Of a DNA stretch of 64,000 bases, positions 10,461-19,661 are shown piece by piece. The translations under genes and the position numbers were made by a program. The notes beneath the pieces were generated by a model. That model saw only the letters and a list, made by a program, of their open reading frames with translations, did not search any database and was not told the DNA's origin. How positions within the stretch are numbered: position 1 is the stretch's first letter; every line of letters begins with the position of its first letter. This DNA comes from Streptomyces globisporus (GTDB taxonomy: Bacteria > Actinomycetota > Actinomycetes > Streptomycetales > Streptomycetaceae): NCBI GenBank assembly GCA_014649555.1, contig BMTG01000015.1:124001-188000 (forward strand). The letters run 5' to 3'.

Positions 10461-10564
10461 GCTCAACCGAGCGAAATACCCCTCAGGCGGGCTGTTGCTC
10501 AACCGAGCACGAACCCCCTCAGGAGGGCTTTGCTCATGCGAGCGGAAGGTGACTCAGGCGGGCT
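10461..10564. repeat. Three degenerate ~33-base repeats at the 3' end of gatD
   Basis: Three related units start at 10461, 10497 and 10532, about 36 bases apart. Each opens with a small palindrome GCTC-N4-GAGC and ends in CTCAGGNGGGCT. The third unit runs over the gatD stop codon, so the other two look like decayed copies of the gene end. Each can form a small hairpin. Confidence 0.75.
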
Positions 10565-11279
10565 GGGTCGCCGAGGCGATCCGCTCGGCGCGCAGCGCCT
10601 CGTACCAGCGGTCGTCGGTCGGCGGCAGCGCGTTCACGTCGAGGGCCAGCTTCAGCAGCAGATCGGCGATCTGCGGGTTGCGGGCCATCACCGGACCGTG
10701 CATGTACGTCCCGAAGACCGTGTCGTTGTACGCGCCTTCCGTGCCGTCCCCGGTGCCGTTGCCCCGGCCGAACTGCACCCGGGCGAACGGCCGTGCCGTC
10801 GGGCCGAGATGGGTGACGCCCTGGTGGTTCTCGAACCCGGTCAGGGGCGGCAGCCCGAGCTGCGGGTCGATGTCCGCCAGTACGTCGCCGACGCACCGCG
10901 CGCCCTCACCGCGGGTGGAGACCACGTCGAGCAGACCGAGACCCTGCTCGCGCTCGCCGAGGTCGTTGACGAACTCGTGGCCGAGGATCTGGTAGCCCGC
11001 GCAGACCGAGAAGATGATCGCGCCGTTGGACGCGGCCCGGGCCAGCCCGCCGTCGCGGCGCAGCCGCTCCGCCGCGAGGCGCTGCGGCCGGTCCTCACCG
11101 CCGCCGATCAGATAGATGTCGCCGGACGTCGGCACCGGCTGGTCGCTGCGCACGTCGACGCGCTGCACGTCCAGACCGCGCTGCCGGGCCCGCCGCTCCA
11201 CGACCAGGGCGTTGCCCTGGTCGCCGTAGGTGCTGAGCAGGTCGGGGTAGACCCAGACCAGACGCAGACCGTTGTTCAT
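10554..11279 (-). CDS. gatD: Lipid II isoglutaminyl synthase, glutaminase subunit GatD
   Basis: GatD supplies ammonia from glutamine to MurT, which amidates D-glutamate in lipid II. The 241-residue class I amidotransferase has nucleophile Cys93 (SVCAGYQ), His194 (TYMHGP), and GFENHQGVTHLG typical of GatD/CobB-like domains. ATG 11279 is chosen because GAGG stands 7 bases upstream, although the frame is open to 11327. It begins 34 bases after the murT stop, so the pair is an operon. Confidence 0.95.
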   Translation of the reverse strand: MNNGLRLVWVYPDLLSTYGDQGNALVVERRARQRGLDVQRVDVRSDQPVPTSGDIYLIGGGEDRPQRLAAERLRRDGGLARAASNGAIIFSVCAGYQILGHEFVNDLGEREQGLGLLDVVSTRGEGARCVGDVLADIDPQLGLPPLTGFENHQGVTHLGPTARPFARVQFGRGNGTGDGTEGAYNDTVFGTYMHGPVMARNPQIADLLLKLALDVNALPPTDDRWYEALRAERIASATQPA

Positions 11280-11313
11280 ACTTCGTCCTCTCCGGAGATG
11301 GCCGGGGCCGGGG

Positions 11314-12552
11314 TCAGTTGCCGACACGACGGCGCAGATCCTGGAAGGCGGTGTAGTTGGCGATGACCTCGATACGGCCGGGCGGGGCGTACTGCACGGC
11401 CTCGTCGAGGTTCTCGCAGACCCGGAAGTCGAGACCGGCCACTTCGAGGCGGACCGCGAGGTCCAGCTTCCGGTCGCCGAGCACGAAGATCGGGTGTCCG
11501 GCCAGCTGGGTGTAGTCCACGTCCCACAGCCAGGAGGTGTCCGTGCCGTCCGCTCCGCGGGCGTTCACCGAGAGGATCACCGGCGTCGGCGGCGGGTCGA
11601 TCAGCGAGAACGTCTCCAGCCAGCCGGCCGGGTTCTTCGCCAGCAGGAGCCGCAGCTCACGGTTCTGGAAGGAGACGACGTCGTAGCGTCCGGCGACCGC
11701 CTGCACCTGGTACATCCGCTCCAGCGCGACCTGCGGCGGTACGCCGAAGACGGCGGCGACGGCCGCCGAGCTGGTGGCGTTCGCCTTGTTCGCGCGGCCG
11801 GGCAGCTGGAGGTGGATCGGCCATGCCGAACCGTGCGGGTCCAGGACGTAGTCGCCGTTCAGCGCCCAGCTCGGGGCGGGGCGGCGGAAGCCGCACTGCC
11901 CGCAGAACCAGTCGTCGCCCGGACGCTGCATCACACCGCCGCAGGACGGGCAGGACCACGCGTCGTCCTTCCACGCCTGACCGGCCGCCACCCACACCAC
12001 GTTGGGCGAGGAGGAGGCCGCCCAGACGACCAGCGGGTCGTCCGCGTTGGCGATGATCACGGCCTTCGAGCCGGACAGGCCCTCGCGCCAGTGCTCGGCC
12101 ATCATCCGGGTCTCCGCCGCGCGGTCCAGCTGGTCGCGGGAGAGGTTGAGCAGCGCGATGGCCTTGGGCGTGGTGTCGCGGGCCACCCCCGCCAGATACT
12201 TCTCGTCGACCTCGATCACGCCGAACTTCGCGTCCGAGCCGCCGGCCAGCGCCGAGGTGATGCCCGCGGGCATGTTCGCGCCGAGCGCGTTCGACACGAC
12301 GGGCCCGGCGGCCCGCAGCGCCTCGGCGATCAGCCGGGTGGTGGTCGTCTTGCCGTTCGTCGCCGACACGAGGATCACGTCCAGGTGCTGCGCCAGCCGC
12401 CCCAGCAGGTCGGGGTCGAGTTTGAGCGCCACCCGGCCGCCGATCACCGATCCGCTGCCCCGCCCCGCGGCGCGTGACACCGCCGCCGCGGCCTTGCCCG
12501 CCGTCACGGCCAGTTTGGCCCGCGGCGACAACGGCTCCGTGTTGCCTGCCAT
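11314..12552 (-). CDS. murT: Lipid II isoglutaminyl synthase, ligase subunit MurT
   Basis: MurT is a Mur-ligase-like enzyme that uses ATP and GatD-derived ammonia to amidate lipid II. The 412-residue protein has the ATP-binding loop SATNGKTTTTRL, IEVDEKYL, and a four-Cys ribbon (CPSC and CGQC about 16 residues apart) that marks the MurT zinc insert. A C-terminal DUF1727-type domain follows. ATG 12552 has GGAGG 10 bases upstream. It is divergent from the deformylase gene with about 114 bases between. Confidence 0.96.
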   Translation of the reverse strand: MAGNTEPLSPRAKLAVTAGKAAAAVSRAAGRGSGSVIGGRVALKLDPDLLGRLAQHLDVILVSATNGKTTTTRLIAEALRAAGPVVSNALGANMPAGITSALAGGSDAKFGVIEVDEKYLAGVARDTTPKAIALLNLSRDQLDRAAETRMMAEHWREGLSGSKAVIIANADDPLVVWAASSSPNVVWVAAGQAWKDDAWSCPSCGGVMQRPGDDWFCGQCGFRRPAPSWALNGDYVLDPHGSAWPIHLQLPGRANKANATSSAAVAAVFGVPPQVALERMYQVQAVAGRYDVVSFQNRELRLLLAKNPAGWLETFSLIDPPPTPVILSVNARGADGTDTSWLWDVDYTQLAGHPIFVLGDRKLDLAVRLEVAGLDFRVCENLDEAVQYAPPGRIEVIANYTAFQDLRRRVGN

Positions 12553-12666
12553 CGTCCTAGATCCTCCTTGCATCGGTCCGCGCCCAGCCTATCGATGTCC
12601 GCCGCATCGACCGCACCGCGGCACCACGGGAACTCCCCGGCCCCGGCGGAACGTACGCTTGCCGCC

Positions 12667-13212
12667 ATGCGAAACCGCCCGATCCCCGGCAGTTCCGGAC
12701 TCGTCCGTGAGATGAGTCTGCTCGGCGACCCGTTGCTCCACCAGCCCTGCGAGGACGTCACGGACTTTGGTCCGTCGCTCGCGAAGCTGGTCGAGGACAT
12801 GTTCGCCACGATGTACGCCGCACAGGGTGTCGGGCTCGCCGCCAACCAGATCGGCGTCCCGCTCAAGGTGTTCGTCTACGACTGCCCGGACGACGACGAT
12901 GTCCGCCATCTGGGACACGTGGTCAATCCCGAACTGGTCGAGGCGGACGGACTCACCGTACGCGGACCGGAGGGCTGTCTGTCACTTCCGGGTCTGGAAG
13001 CGGGCACGGAACGCTTCGACCACGCGGTCGTCGAGGGGCTGACGATGACCGGCGAGCCGGTCCGGATCGCCGGGACGGGATGGTTCGCCCGGTGCCTCCA
13101 GCACGAGTGCGACCACCTGGAGGGCACCGTCTACCCCGACCGGCTGACCGGGTTGCGGCGCTCCCGGGTGCTGCGCGCCGCGCGCAAAGCTCCCTGGGCC
13201 CGCCGGGGCTGA
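12667..13212 (+). CDS. def: Peptide deformylase
   Basis: This metalloenzyme removes the N-formyl group from new proteins. All three motifs are present: GVGLAANQIG, EGCLSLPG (metal Cys) and QHECDHLEG (two metal His and the catalytic Glu). The protein is 181 residues from ATG 12667. No clear ribosome site is seen there, so a start at ATG 12712 (MSLLGDP) is possible. Streptomycetes often carry several deformylase copies and this one need not be the essential copy. Confidence 0.94.
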   Translation: MRNRPIPGSSGLVREMSLLGDPLLHQPCEDVTDFGPSLAKLVEDMFATMYAAQGVGLAANQIGVPLKVFVYDCPDDDDVRHLGHVVNPELVEADGLTVRGPEGCLSLPGLEAGTERFDHAVVEGLTMTGEPVRIAGTGWFARCLQHECDHLEGTVYPDRLTGLRRSRVLRAARKAPWARRG

Positions 13213-13246
13213 GCCCGCCGGGGCCGGTGTCCCGGCAGGGGCTCAG
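13209..13246. terminator. Hairpin between convergent def and tetR
   Basis: CTGAGCCC (from 13209) pairs with GGGCTCAG (to 13246), and an inner CCGGG/CCCGG adds to the stem. It covers both stop codons of the convergent genes. Confidence 0.6.
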
Positions 13247-13917
13247 AAGCCCGGGCCGCCCTTGACGTCGCGGTCGCCCGCCTCCGCCAGCCGCCCCCAC
13301 AGCAGATCGGCGAGGCTGCTGACCAGCCGCTCGCGGGAGCAGGGCCGGTCGGCGAGCCACCAGTCGCCCGCCGCGTGCATCATGCCGACGATCCCGTGAC
13401 CCCAGATGCGGGCCATCTGCTCACTGTCAGGACCCAGGTCGACCCGCTCGACGATCACCTGGCCCAGCTCCTCGCCGAGGCGGCGCAGCAGCGGTGCGGA
13501 GTGCCGGCCGACGTCGAAGCCCGGCTCGGCGGACGGGGCGGCGTCGGCGGTGTCGCCCGCTCCGTCGGCGGGGTGCATCAGGAAGCGGTAGACCTGCGGG
13601 CGGGCCTCGATCGCGGCGAGATAGGTGTCGAGCGTCGCCTCCACCCGCGCGCGCCGCTCGGCGGGCGCGTCCAGCGCGGCGCGCAACGCGCTGAGTAGCG
13701 CGTCGGTGTGGCGCTTGGCCAGTGCGCGGTAGAGGCCGCCCTTGTCCCCGAAGTGGCGGTAGAGGATCGGCTTGGTGATTCCGGCCTCGGCGGCGATGGC
13801 GTTCATCGAGGCCTGCGGTCCGTCCCTGAGCACCACCCGGTCCGCCGCTTCCAGCAACTCGCGGCGACGGCGCTCGGCCGCGGTCCGCGTTCGCTCGGAG
13901 CTTCGTGCGGTCTCCAT
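13243..13917 (-). CDS. TetR-family transcriptional regulator
   Basis: This 224-residue repressor has a standard TetR helix-turn-helix near residues 30-65 (AAEAGITKPILYRHFGDKGGLY). The C-terminal ligand domain is family-typical but not assignable. It is divergent from the acyl-CoA dehydrogenase, with an inverted repeat between them, so it probably represses that gene and itself in response to an acyl-CoA or fatty acid. ATG 13917 has GGGAGAG upstream. The frame extends 20 codons further without support. Confidence 0.93.
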   Translation of the reverse strand: METARSSERTRTAAERRRRELLEAADRVVLRDGPQASMNAIAAEAGITKPILYRHFGDKGGLYRALAKRHTDALLSALRAALDAPAERRARVEATLDTYLAAIEARPQVYRFLMHPADGAGDTADAAPSAEPGFDVGRHSAPLLRRLGEELGQVIVERVDLGPDSEQMARIWGHGIVGMMHAAGDWWLADRPCSRERLVSSLADLLWGRLAEAGDRDVKGGPGF

Positions 13918-14039
13918 GTCGTCTCTCCCACCCCTGGCCACGCGATGCCGTCGCATCGCTCCTGCACGCCCGCGCAACGTAACACTCCACGGGACGGGCG
14001 CCGGATCGGCTCCATGACGGTTGACAGTACCTACTTGCC

Positions 14040-14059
14040 GGTAACAGACTGTGGTTACC
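14040..14059. promoter_or_regulatory. Candidate TetR operator
   Basis: GGTAAC-N8-GTTACC is a perfect inverted repeat 43 bases before the acyl-CoA dehydrogenase start and 123 bases before the TetR start. A further GTAAC lies at about 14065. The position fits an operator shared by the divergent genes. Confidence 0.6.
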
Positions 14060-14102
14060 GCGAGTAACGCATGGTTTTCGCCGCAGTGCCTGGAGGGGAA
14101 GC

Positions 14103-15329
14103 ATGGCCGAGTTCACGCTTGAGCTCAACGACGACCAGAAGCAGGTCAAGGAGTGGCTCCACGGCTTCGCGGCGGATGTCATCCGCCCCGCCGCCGCCGA
14201 GTGGGACGAGCGTGAGGAAACGCCCTGGCCCGTCATCCAGGAAGCGGCCAAGGTCGGCATCTACTCCCTGGACTTCTACGCCCAGCAGTTCTTCGACCCT
14301 ACGGGTCTCGGCATCCCCATGGCTATGGAGGAGCTCTTCTGGGGCGACGCCGGCATCGCCCTGTCGATCGTCGGTACGGGCCTGGCAGCCGTCGGTGTCC
14401 TCGCCAACGGCACCGAGGAGCAGATCGGCACCTGGATCCCGCAGATGTACGGCGACGCCGACGACGTGAAGGTCGCCGCCTTCTGCTCCTCCGAGCCCGA
14501 CGCCGGCTCCGACGTCGCCTCGATGCGCACCCGGGCCGTCTACGACGAGGCCAAGGACGAGTGGGTCCTCAACGGCACCAAGACCTGGGCGACCAACGGC
14601 GGCATAGCCAACGTCCACGTCGTCGTCGCCGTCGTCGACCCCGACATCGGCTCCAAGGGCCACGCCTCCTTCATCGTGCCGCCCAGCACCCCTGGCCTCT
14701 CCCAGGGCCAGAAGTTCAAGAAGCACGGCATCCGCGCCTCCCACACCGCCGAGGTGGTCCTGGAGGACGTTCGCGTCCCCGGGCACTGCCTGCTCGGCGG
14801 CAAGGAGAAGCTCGACGAGCGCCTCGCCCGCGCCCGGGAGCGCGCCAAGGCGGGCGGCGAGCGGGTCAAGAACGCGGCGATGGCCACCTTCGAGGCCTCC
14901 CGCCCGGCCGTCGGCGCCATGGCCGTCGGCACCGCCCGCGCCGCCTACGAGGTCGCCCTCGACTACGCGAAGACCCGCAGCCAGTTCGGCCGCCCGATCA
15001 TCGACAACCAGGGCATCGCCTTCCAGCTCGCCGACATGCGCACCCGCATCGACGCGGCCCGGCTGCTGGTCTGGCGCGCCTCCTGGATGGCGACCACCGG
15101 CAAGCCGTTCACCTCGGCCGAGGGCTCCATGTCGAAGCTGTACGCGAGCGAGACCGCCCGGGACGTCACCGCGCAGGCGATCCAGATCCTCGGCGGCAAC
15201 GGCTTCACCCGTGAGTACCCCGTCGAGCGCATGCACCGCGACGCGGCCATCTACACCATCTTCGAGGGCACCAGCGAGATCCAGCGCCTGGTGATCGCCC
15301 GCACGCTGTCGGGCATGCCGATCCGCTAG
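14103..15329 (+). CDS. Acyl-CoA dehydrogenase
   Basis: This flavoenzyme carries out the first, alpha-beta dehydrogenating step of acyl-CoA oxidation. The 408-residue protein has AFCSSEPDAGSDV (FAD-binding), GTKTWATNGG, RSQFGRPIIDNQ, QILGGNGFTREYPVERMHRDA, and the catalytic Glu in IFEGTSEIQ. GGAGGGG stands just upstream of the ATG. A loop near residues 240-260 is rich in Lys, Arg and Ala. It is monocistronic, with a terminator after it. Confidence 0.95.
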   Translation: MAEFTLELNDDQKQVKEWLHGFAADVIRPAAAEWDEREETPWPVIQEAAKVGIYSLDFYAQQFFDPTGLGIPMAMEELFWGDAGIALSIVGTGLAAVGVLANGTEEQIGTWIPQMYGDADDVKVAAFCSSEPDAGSDVASMRTRAVYDEAKDEWVLNGTKTWATNGGIANVHVVVAVVDPDIGSKGHASFIVPPSTPGLSQGQKFKKHGIRASHTAEVVLEDVRVPGHCLLGGKEKLDERLARARERAKAGGERVKNAAMATFEASRPAVGAMAVGTARAAYEVALDYAKTRSQFGRPIIDNQGIAFQLADMRTRIDAARLLVWRASWMATTGKPFTSAEGSMSKLYASETARDVTAQAIQILGGNGFTREYPVERMHRDAAIYTIFEGTSEIQRLVIARTLSGMPIR

Positions 15330-15338
15330 CGGACAGCC

Positions 15339-15379
15339 GGAAGGGGCCGCCCGGAGACCTGCTCCGGACGGCCCCTTCC
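15339..15379. terminator. 18-bp bidirectional terminator
   Basis: Arms 15339-15356 and 15362-15379 pair with a single mismatch around a 5-base loop. It lies between the convergent acyl-CoA dehydrogenase and glutathione peroxidase genes. Confidence 0.8.
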
Positions 15380-15384
15380 CCTGT

Positions 15385-15873
15385 TCAGGCGGGCAGGTGC
15401 GCCTCGATCGCCGCCACGACCTCGGTGGACTCGGGCTCGGAACGCGGCCGGATCCGGGCCACCGGCTCACCGGCCGGTGAGATCACGAACTTCTCGAAGT
15501 TCCACTGGACGTCCCCGGCCTCCCCGTCCGCGTCCGCCAGCTGCGTCAGCTCCGCGTACAGCGGGTGCCGGTCACCGCCGTTGACGTCGATCTTCTCCAG
15601 CAGCGGGAAGCTGACCCCGTACGTCGTCGAGCAGAACGTCTGGATCTCCTCCGCGCTGCCCGGCTCCTGCCCGGCGAACTGGTTGCACGGGACGCCGAGC
15701 ACGGTCAGGCCACGGTCCCCGTAGTTCTGCTGCAGCCGCTCCAGGCCCTCGTACTGCGGGGTCAGCCCGCACTTGGAGGCCACGTTCACCAGCAGGACGG
15801 CCCGCCCGCTGTACGCGCCCAGCGTGGTCGGCTCGCCCGTGAGGGTGCGCAGCGGAATGTCGTGCAGCGTCAT
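15385..15873 (-). CDS. Glutathione peroxidase family protein
   Basis: This 162-residue thiol peroxidase reduces hydroperoxides, in bacteria usually with thioredoxin or mycothiol-linked reductants. The peroxidatic Cys lies in NVASKCGLTPQYEGL, the second signature is LGVPCNQFAGQEPG, and the catalytic Trp-Asn is in WNFEKFVI. The frame is open far upstream, but ATG 15873 with GGGAGAG upstream gives the standard family length. Confidence 0.95.
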   Translation of the reverse strand: MTLHDIPLRTLTGEPTTLGAYSGRAVLLVNVASKCGLTPQYEGLERLQQNYGDRGLTVLGVPCNQFAGQEPGSAEEIQTFCSTTYGVSFPLLEKIDVNGGDRHPLYAELTQLADADGEAGDVQWNFEKFVISPAGEPVARIRPRSEPESTEVVAAIEAHLPA

Positions 15874-15923
15874 GAAACTCTCCCTGTTCCTTGCGTGGTG
15901 GTGCTCATTGTGCCGCCCACCGC

Positions 15924-16448
15924 TCACGGAGCGGCGAGCTCCTTGTAGTAGAAGGTCGTCGGCTTCAGGCTGCCCGCCGGATCGGCCGCGTATCCCGGCA
16001 CGCTCCCGACCTTCGTCCACCCCGCCCCGCAGTAGACCTGCTCGGCCAGGCTGCCGCTCTCGGTGTCCAGGATCAGCAGGGTGATGCCCTCGGTCGCCGC
16101 GTACGCCTCCACCGCCGCGAGCAGCGCCCTGCCCAGCCCCTGGCCGCGTGCGGAGGGGCGGACCATCAGCTTGGCGACCTCCGCCCGGTGGCGGGCGTTC
16201 GGCAGCGGGGCGCGGACCAGGGCGATCGTCCCGGAGACCCGGCCGCCCTCGCGGGCGATCCAGATGCCGATGCTCCCGGCCTCCACCGCGGCGGCCCGCT
16301 CCCGCCACCAGATGGCGGCCGCCTCCCGGTCCAACGGGGCCAGGAAGCCCACCGAGGACCCCTCCTCGACGGTCTCGACCAGCAGGCCGGCCAGGTCGTC
16401 GGCGTACGTGACCAGCTCGGGGGCGGACACATGGACGATCTCGGTCAT
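15924..16448 (-). CDS. GNAT family N-acetyltransferase
   Basis: This 174-residue protein has the acetyl-CoA binding signature VRPSARGQGLGRALLAAVEAY, then LLILDTESGSLAEQVYCGAGW, typical of GNAT enzymes. The acceptor is unknown. ATG 16448 has AAAGGA upstream; earlier in-frame codons are unsupported. It is 50 bases upstream of the peroxidase on the same strand and may be co-transcribed. Confidence 0.9.
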   Translation of the reverse strand: MTEIVHVSAPELVTYADDLAGLLVETVEEGSSVGFLAPLDREAAAIWWRERAAAVEAGSIGIWIAREGGRVSGTIALVRAPLPNARHRAEVAKLMVRPSARGQGLGRALLAAVEAYAATEGITLLILDTESGSLAEQVYCGAGWTKVGSVPGYAADPAGSLKPTTFYYKELAAP

Positions 16449-16645
16449 GCGCGGGGTCCTTTCACGGCGGAACGGTCGAAGGGGCGCGGCGGCGCAGCCG
16501 GGAGCGGGCCGGGCGCCCCGGGGCGGAGGCTGTCTCCAGGGTGCACGGTGTGCCACCCCGGCGAACGTCACCTCCACCGGTGCCCTCCACCCCTACCCGG
16601 ATGCGCTGCTCGCCACCGGTACGGGTGACTCCGGTACGGGACACG

Positions 16646-17989
16646 TCACCCGGCCTCCGGTCGCACCCCGTCCCGGTCCGCCGACGCGGGCGTCAGCCGG
16701 AGAGTCACCACGTACGCGACCACCACCGCCACGATCACCAGGGGCATCACGGTGACCCCCTCCCTGCCCAGCAGCAGCGTCGCCAGGAGGACCGAGGTCA
16801 TCGGCAGCCGCAGCATCGCCACGCACATCGCCCCGACGCCCATCGCGAACCCCGCCGTGAGCTCCAGCCCCGGCAGATGGGACAGCGCGACACCGCCCAC
16901 CGCGCCCACGAACATGGCGGGAAACACCGGGCCGCCCCGGAAGCAGCTCAACGAGGCGCAGTAGGCCAGCGACTTGCAGACGATGAGCAGGACGAGCGCC
17001 CCGACCGAGTACTCCGCGCTCGCCGACAGAAGGTGGCCCAGTTCGTGCTCGCCCGAGTACAGGACCTCGGAACCGGCCTTGCCCGACGTCTCGGCGTACA
17101 CCAGTGCCAGCGCGCCGACGACGAGGCCCATCACCGCCGTGGCCACCACCGTCCGCCGCTCCACGCGTTCCTGGAGGGCCAGCGAGAGCCGGCGGATGCC
17201 CGCGCCCGCGAACGCCGCCGCGAGCCCCAGGACCAGCGCCCACCCGAACCCGGCGGCATCCGGGGTGGCCGCCGGCGGCACCTCGCCCAGCCTCAGGGAG
17301 TACGTCCCCAGCCCCGTCCAGGACCCCAGACCGGTGAAGATCAGCGCGCCGATCCCCGCCGAGAGCAGCCCGGGCACCAGGACCACGCCCAGCATCGGCC
17401 CGGCCAGGCCCGCCACCTCCATCAGCAGGAACGCGCCCAGCAGCGGGGACCCCAGCAGGGCGCTCACCGCGGCGAAGCTCCCCGACGCCCCGACCAGGGA
17501 CCGCGCATCCGGGGGCAGGTCCCGCTTGACGCGGCCCGCCGCCCAGACGGCCAGCCCGCCGCCCAGCGCGATCAGGGGCGCCTCCGGCCCCAGCACCGCG
17601 CCCACGCCCAGCGAGACGAGCGCCGCGAGCACGATCCCGGGCAGATCCGCCGCAGGAGGCGCGCCGGTGGACACCAGCCCCTCCGCCGGCCGGTGCCCGC
17701 CCCCGCCCGGCAGCCGGCGCACGACGAGCCCGACCAGGAGCCCGGCGACGCCGAGCAGCGGAACGGGCCACCACGACGGGGTCGCATCGAACCCCAGCGC
17801 CTTCGGCAGCTCCGTGTACGTCAGCGACTGGAGCTCGGAGACCAGCGCCAGGAAGCCGAACGCGATCGCGGACACCGGCACCCCGAGAACGGCCGCCATC
17901 AGCAGCAGCCCCGCGTACTTCCGCGTACGGACCGCCGCGTACGGGTCCTCCGGTGCGGCGGAGGGGGTGACCGGGGGCGTGGTCGGCAT
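16646..17989 (-). CDS. ClC-family chloride channel/transporter
   Basis: This polytopic protein of about 447 residues has the ClC filter motifs GPEAPLIALGG (with the gating Glu), GASGSFAAVSALLGSPLLGA and SCFRGGPVFPAMFVGA. At the first filter position it has GGGHRPAEGL rather than the common GSGIP, so the anion preference may differ from classical chloride exchangers. ATG 17989 has GAGGAG 8 bases upstream. The 197 bases between its stop and the acetyltransferase hold no gene. Confidence 0.9.
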   Translation of the reverse strand: MPTTPPVTPSAAPEDPYAAVRTRKYAGLLLMAAVLGVPVSAIAFGFLALVSELQSLTYTELPKALGFDATPSWWPVPLLGVAGLLVGLVVRRLPGGGGHRPAEGLVSTGAPPAADLPGIVLAALVSLGVGAVLGPEAPLIALGGGLAVWAAGRVKRDLPPDARSLVGASGSFAAVSALLGSPLLGAFLLMEVAGLAGPMLGVVLVPGLLSAGIGALIFTGLGSWTGLGTYSLRLGEVPPAATPDAAGFGWALVLGLAAAFAGAGIRRLSLALQERVERRTVVATAVMGLVVGALALVYAETSGKAGSEVLYSGEHELGHLLSASAEYSVGALVLLIVCKSLAYCASLSCFRGGPVFPAMFVGAVGGVALSHLPGLELTAGFAMGVGAMCVAMLRLPMTSVLLATLLLGREGVTVMPLVIVAVVVAYVVTLRLTPASADRDGVRPEAG

Positions 17990-18174
17990 GGTCTCGGCTC
18001 CTCGGCGTGACGGCGGTCGGGGAAGGGGCGCCCCCGGCCGTCGGGCAGGGCACACCCCGCCCGGCCGTCGGACATCGGAAGAGGGCATCCCCTCACGGCT
18101 TCACGCCGGGATACCACGCGGCGGCGGACCGGGCCGCCCGCCGCCGCCGGGAACACACCCTCCGGTGCGGAAGG

Positions 18175-19638
18175 TCAGCCGCCCGGCCGCGGGAGACCGT
18201 CCGCGCCGGAGGTGCCGTTCGCGCCGGCCGCGGGCAGCCGCCCCGCGGCCACCGCGTCCACCAGTGCCCGGTGGTCCAGCTCGTTGCGGTCCGCGTACGA
18301 CTCCGCGAACGTGGCGATCGCCCGGTCGAAGACGTCCTTGGAGCCCAGGTAGGCGGCGATGGCGATCCGGTCCCCGGACCGGGCATGGGCGCGGGCCAGC
18401 GTGGCCCCGCACACCTCGCCGAACGCCCGCATCCCCTTCGGCGCCATCGCTTCCGGCTCGGCGATGCCCTTCCAGTCGCGCAACTGGCGCACATAGAAGT
18501 CCCTGCTCCGGCCGTCGAGGCCGTCCGCCCGCTCCCAGCCGAGGAAGATGTCACCGGCCGCCTGCATCAGCCGCTGCCCCGCGACCACCCGTTCCCCCTG
18601 GTTCGCGTACCGGCTCGCCCCGGTGAACTCGGCCAGCACCGAGGGGCCGGCCTCCTTGGCCTGGAGCAGCAGTGGATCCCCGCCGTCGCGGCCGAGCAGC
18701 AGGACGATCCAGCACCGGGTGCCGACACTGCCCACACCGACGACCTTCCGGGCCACGTCCACCAGCGTGAAGTCCTCCAGGAGGCTGCGCCGGTCGGGCG
18801 GCAGGCTGCGCGCGTACCCCGCCAGCATGGAGCCGAACTGCCGGAACACCGCGTCCCGGTCCACCCCCGGCGTCAGATCGGTCAGTGGGACGACCATCGG
18901 CGGGTCCGCCGCGATCCGCAGCCGCCCGTCCACCACCTCGGCGAGCTTCCCGAACGCCTGCAGACTGTCCCGGGACCGGGCCTTCCCCAACGCCCGGTCG
19001 ACATTCCTGCGTCCCCGTCCACCCAACTGCTCCGCGGCCACCGTGCGCAGCTGCTCGGCGTCCGTCCGCGCGTACCAGACGTCCAGATTGCGCATGCCCG
19101 CGAACCGGGCCATCGCCTCCCGGTACGAGCGGACCGCGGCCCGCACGATCCCGGCCCGCTCGCGGTGCGTGAAGCCGTTCGCCCGCCCCGCGATGACGAG
19201 GCTCGCCGCGAGCCGCTTGACGTCCCACTCCCAGGGCCCCGGCAGCGTCTCGTCGAAGTCGTTGATGTCGAAGAGCAGATTCCGCTCTGGGGAGGCCAGC
19301 AGCCGGAAGTTCAGCAGATGGGCGTCCCCGCACAACTGCGCCCGGATCCCGGAGACCGGGGTGCCGGCCAGGTCGGCGGCCATCAGCGCGGCCGCGCCCC
19401 GGTAGAAGCGGAACGGTGACTCGGTCATCCGGGCGTAGCGGATCGGGACCAGCTCGGGAACCCGCTCCGCCGACTGCGCTTCGAGCACGGTCAGCGGATC
19501 GTGGCGGTCCGGCGACGGGGAGAACTCCGCATGGCTCGACCGCGGAGCCTTCCGGCGGGCGGTCCTGCCCAGCGCCGCGCGTTCGTCCGGCGTCGCGTGC
19601 GGTGCGGCGCGCAGTCGCGCCTCGGCTTCCCGGTCCAT
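18175..19638 (-). CDS. DUF2252 family protein
   Basis: DUF2252 proteins are about 450 residues, widespread in actinobacteria and of unknown function; remote kinase-fold likeness has been suggested. The 487-residue product shows the blocks FYRGAAALMAADLAGTP, CGDAHLLNFRLLASPERNLLFDINDFDET and WEWDVKRLAASLVIAGR. The GDAH and DxxDFDE residues resemble a phosphotransferase active site. ATG 19638 follows AAGGAG by 7 bases. It lies 23 bases after the DUF389 gene and is probably co-transcribed with it. Confidence 0.9.
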   Translation of the reverse strand: MDREAEARLRAAPHATPDERAALGRTARRKAPRSSHAEFSPSPDRHDPLTVLEAQSAERVPELVPIRYARMTESPFRFYRGAAALMAADLAGTPVSGIRAQLCGDAHLLNFRLLASPERNLLFDINDFDETLPGPWEWDVKRLAASLVIAGRANGFTHRERAGIVRAAVRSYREAMARFAGMRNLDVWYARTDAEQLRTVAAEQLGGRGRRNVDRALGKARSRDSLQAFGKLAEVVDGRLRIAADPPMVVPLTDLTPGVDRDAVFRQFGSMLAGYARSLPPDRRSLLEDFTLVDVARKVVGVGSVGTRCWIVLLLGRDGGDPLLLQAKEAGPSVLAEFTGASRYANQGERVVAGQRLMQAAGDIFLGWERADGLDGRSRDFYVRQLRDWKGIAEPEAMAPKGMRAFGEVCGATLARAHARSGDRIAIAAYLGSKDVFDRAIATFAESYADRNELDHRALVDAVAAGRLPAAGANGTSGADGLPRPGG

Positions 19639-19661
19639 GAGGTGGCTCCTTCCGGTGTTCC

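Noticed and set aside
10461..10564. Possible CRISPR array
   Set aside because: Only three imperfect units, no unique spacers, no cas genes; they are duplications of a gene end. The arrays at 31,362 and 40,465 are rejected for the same reasons.
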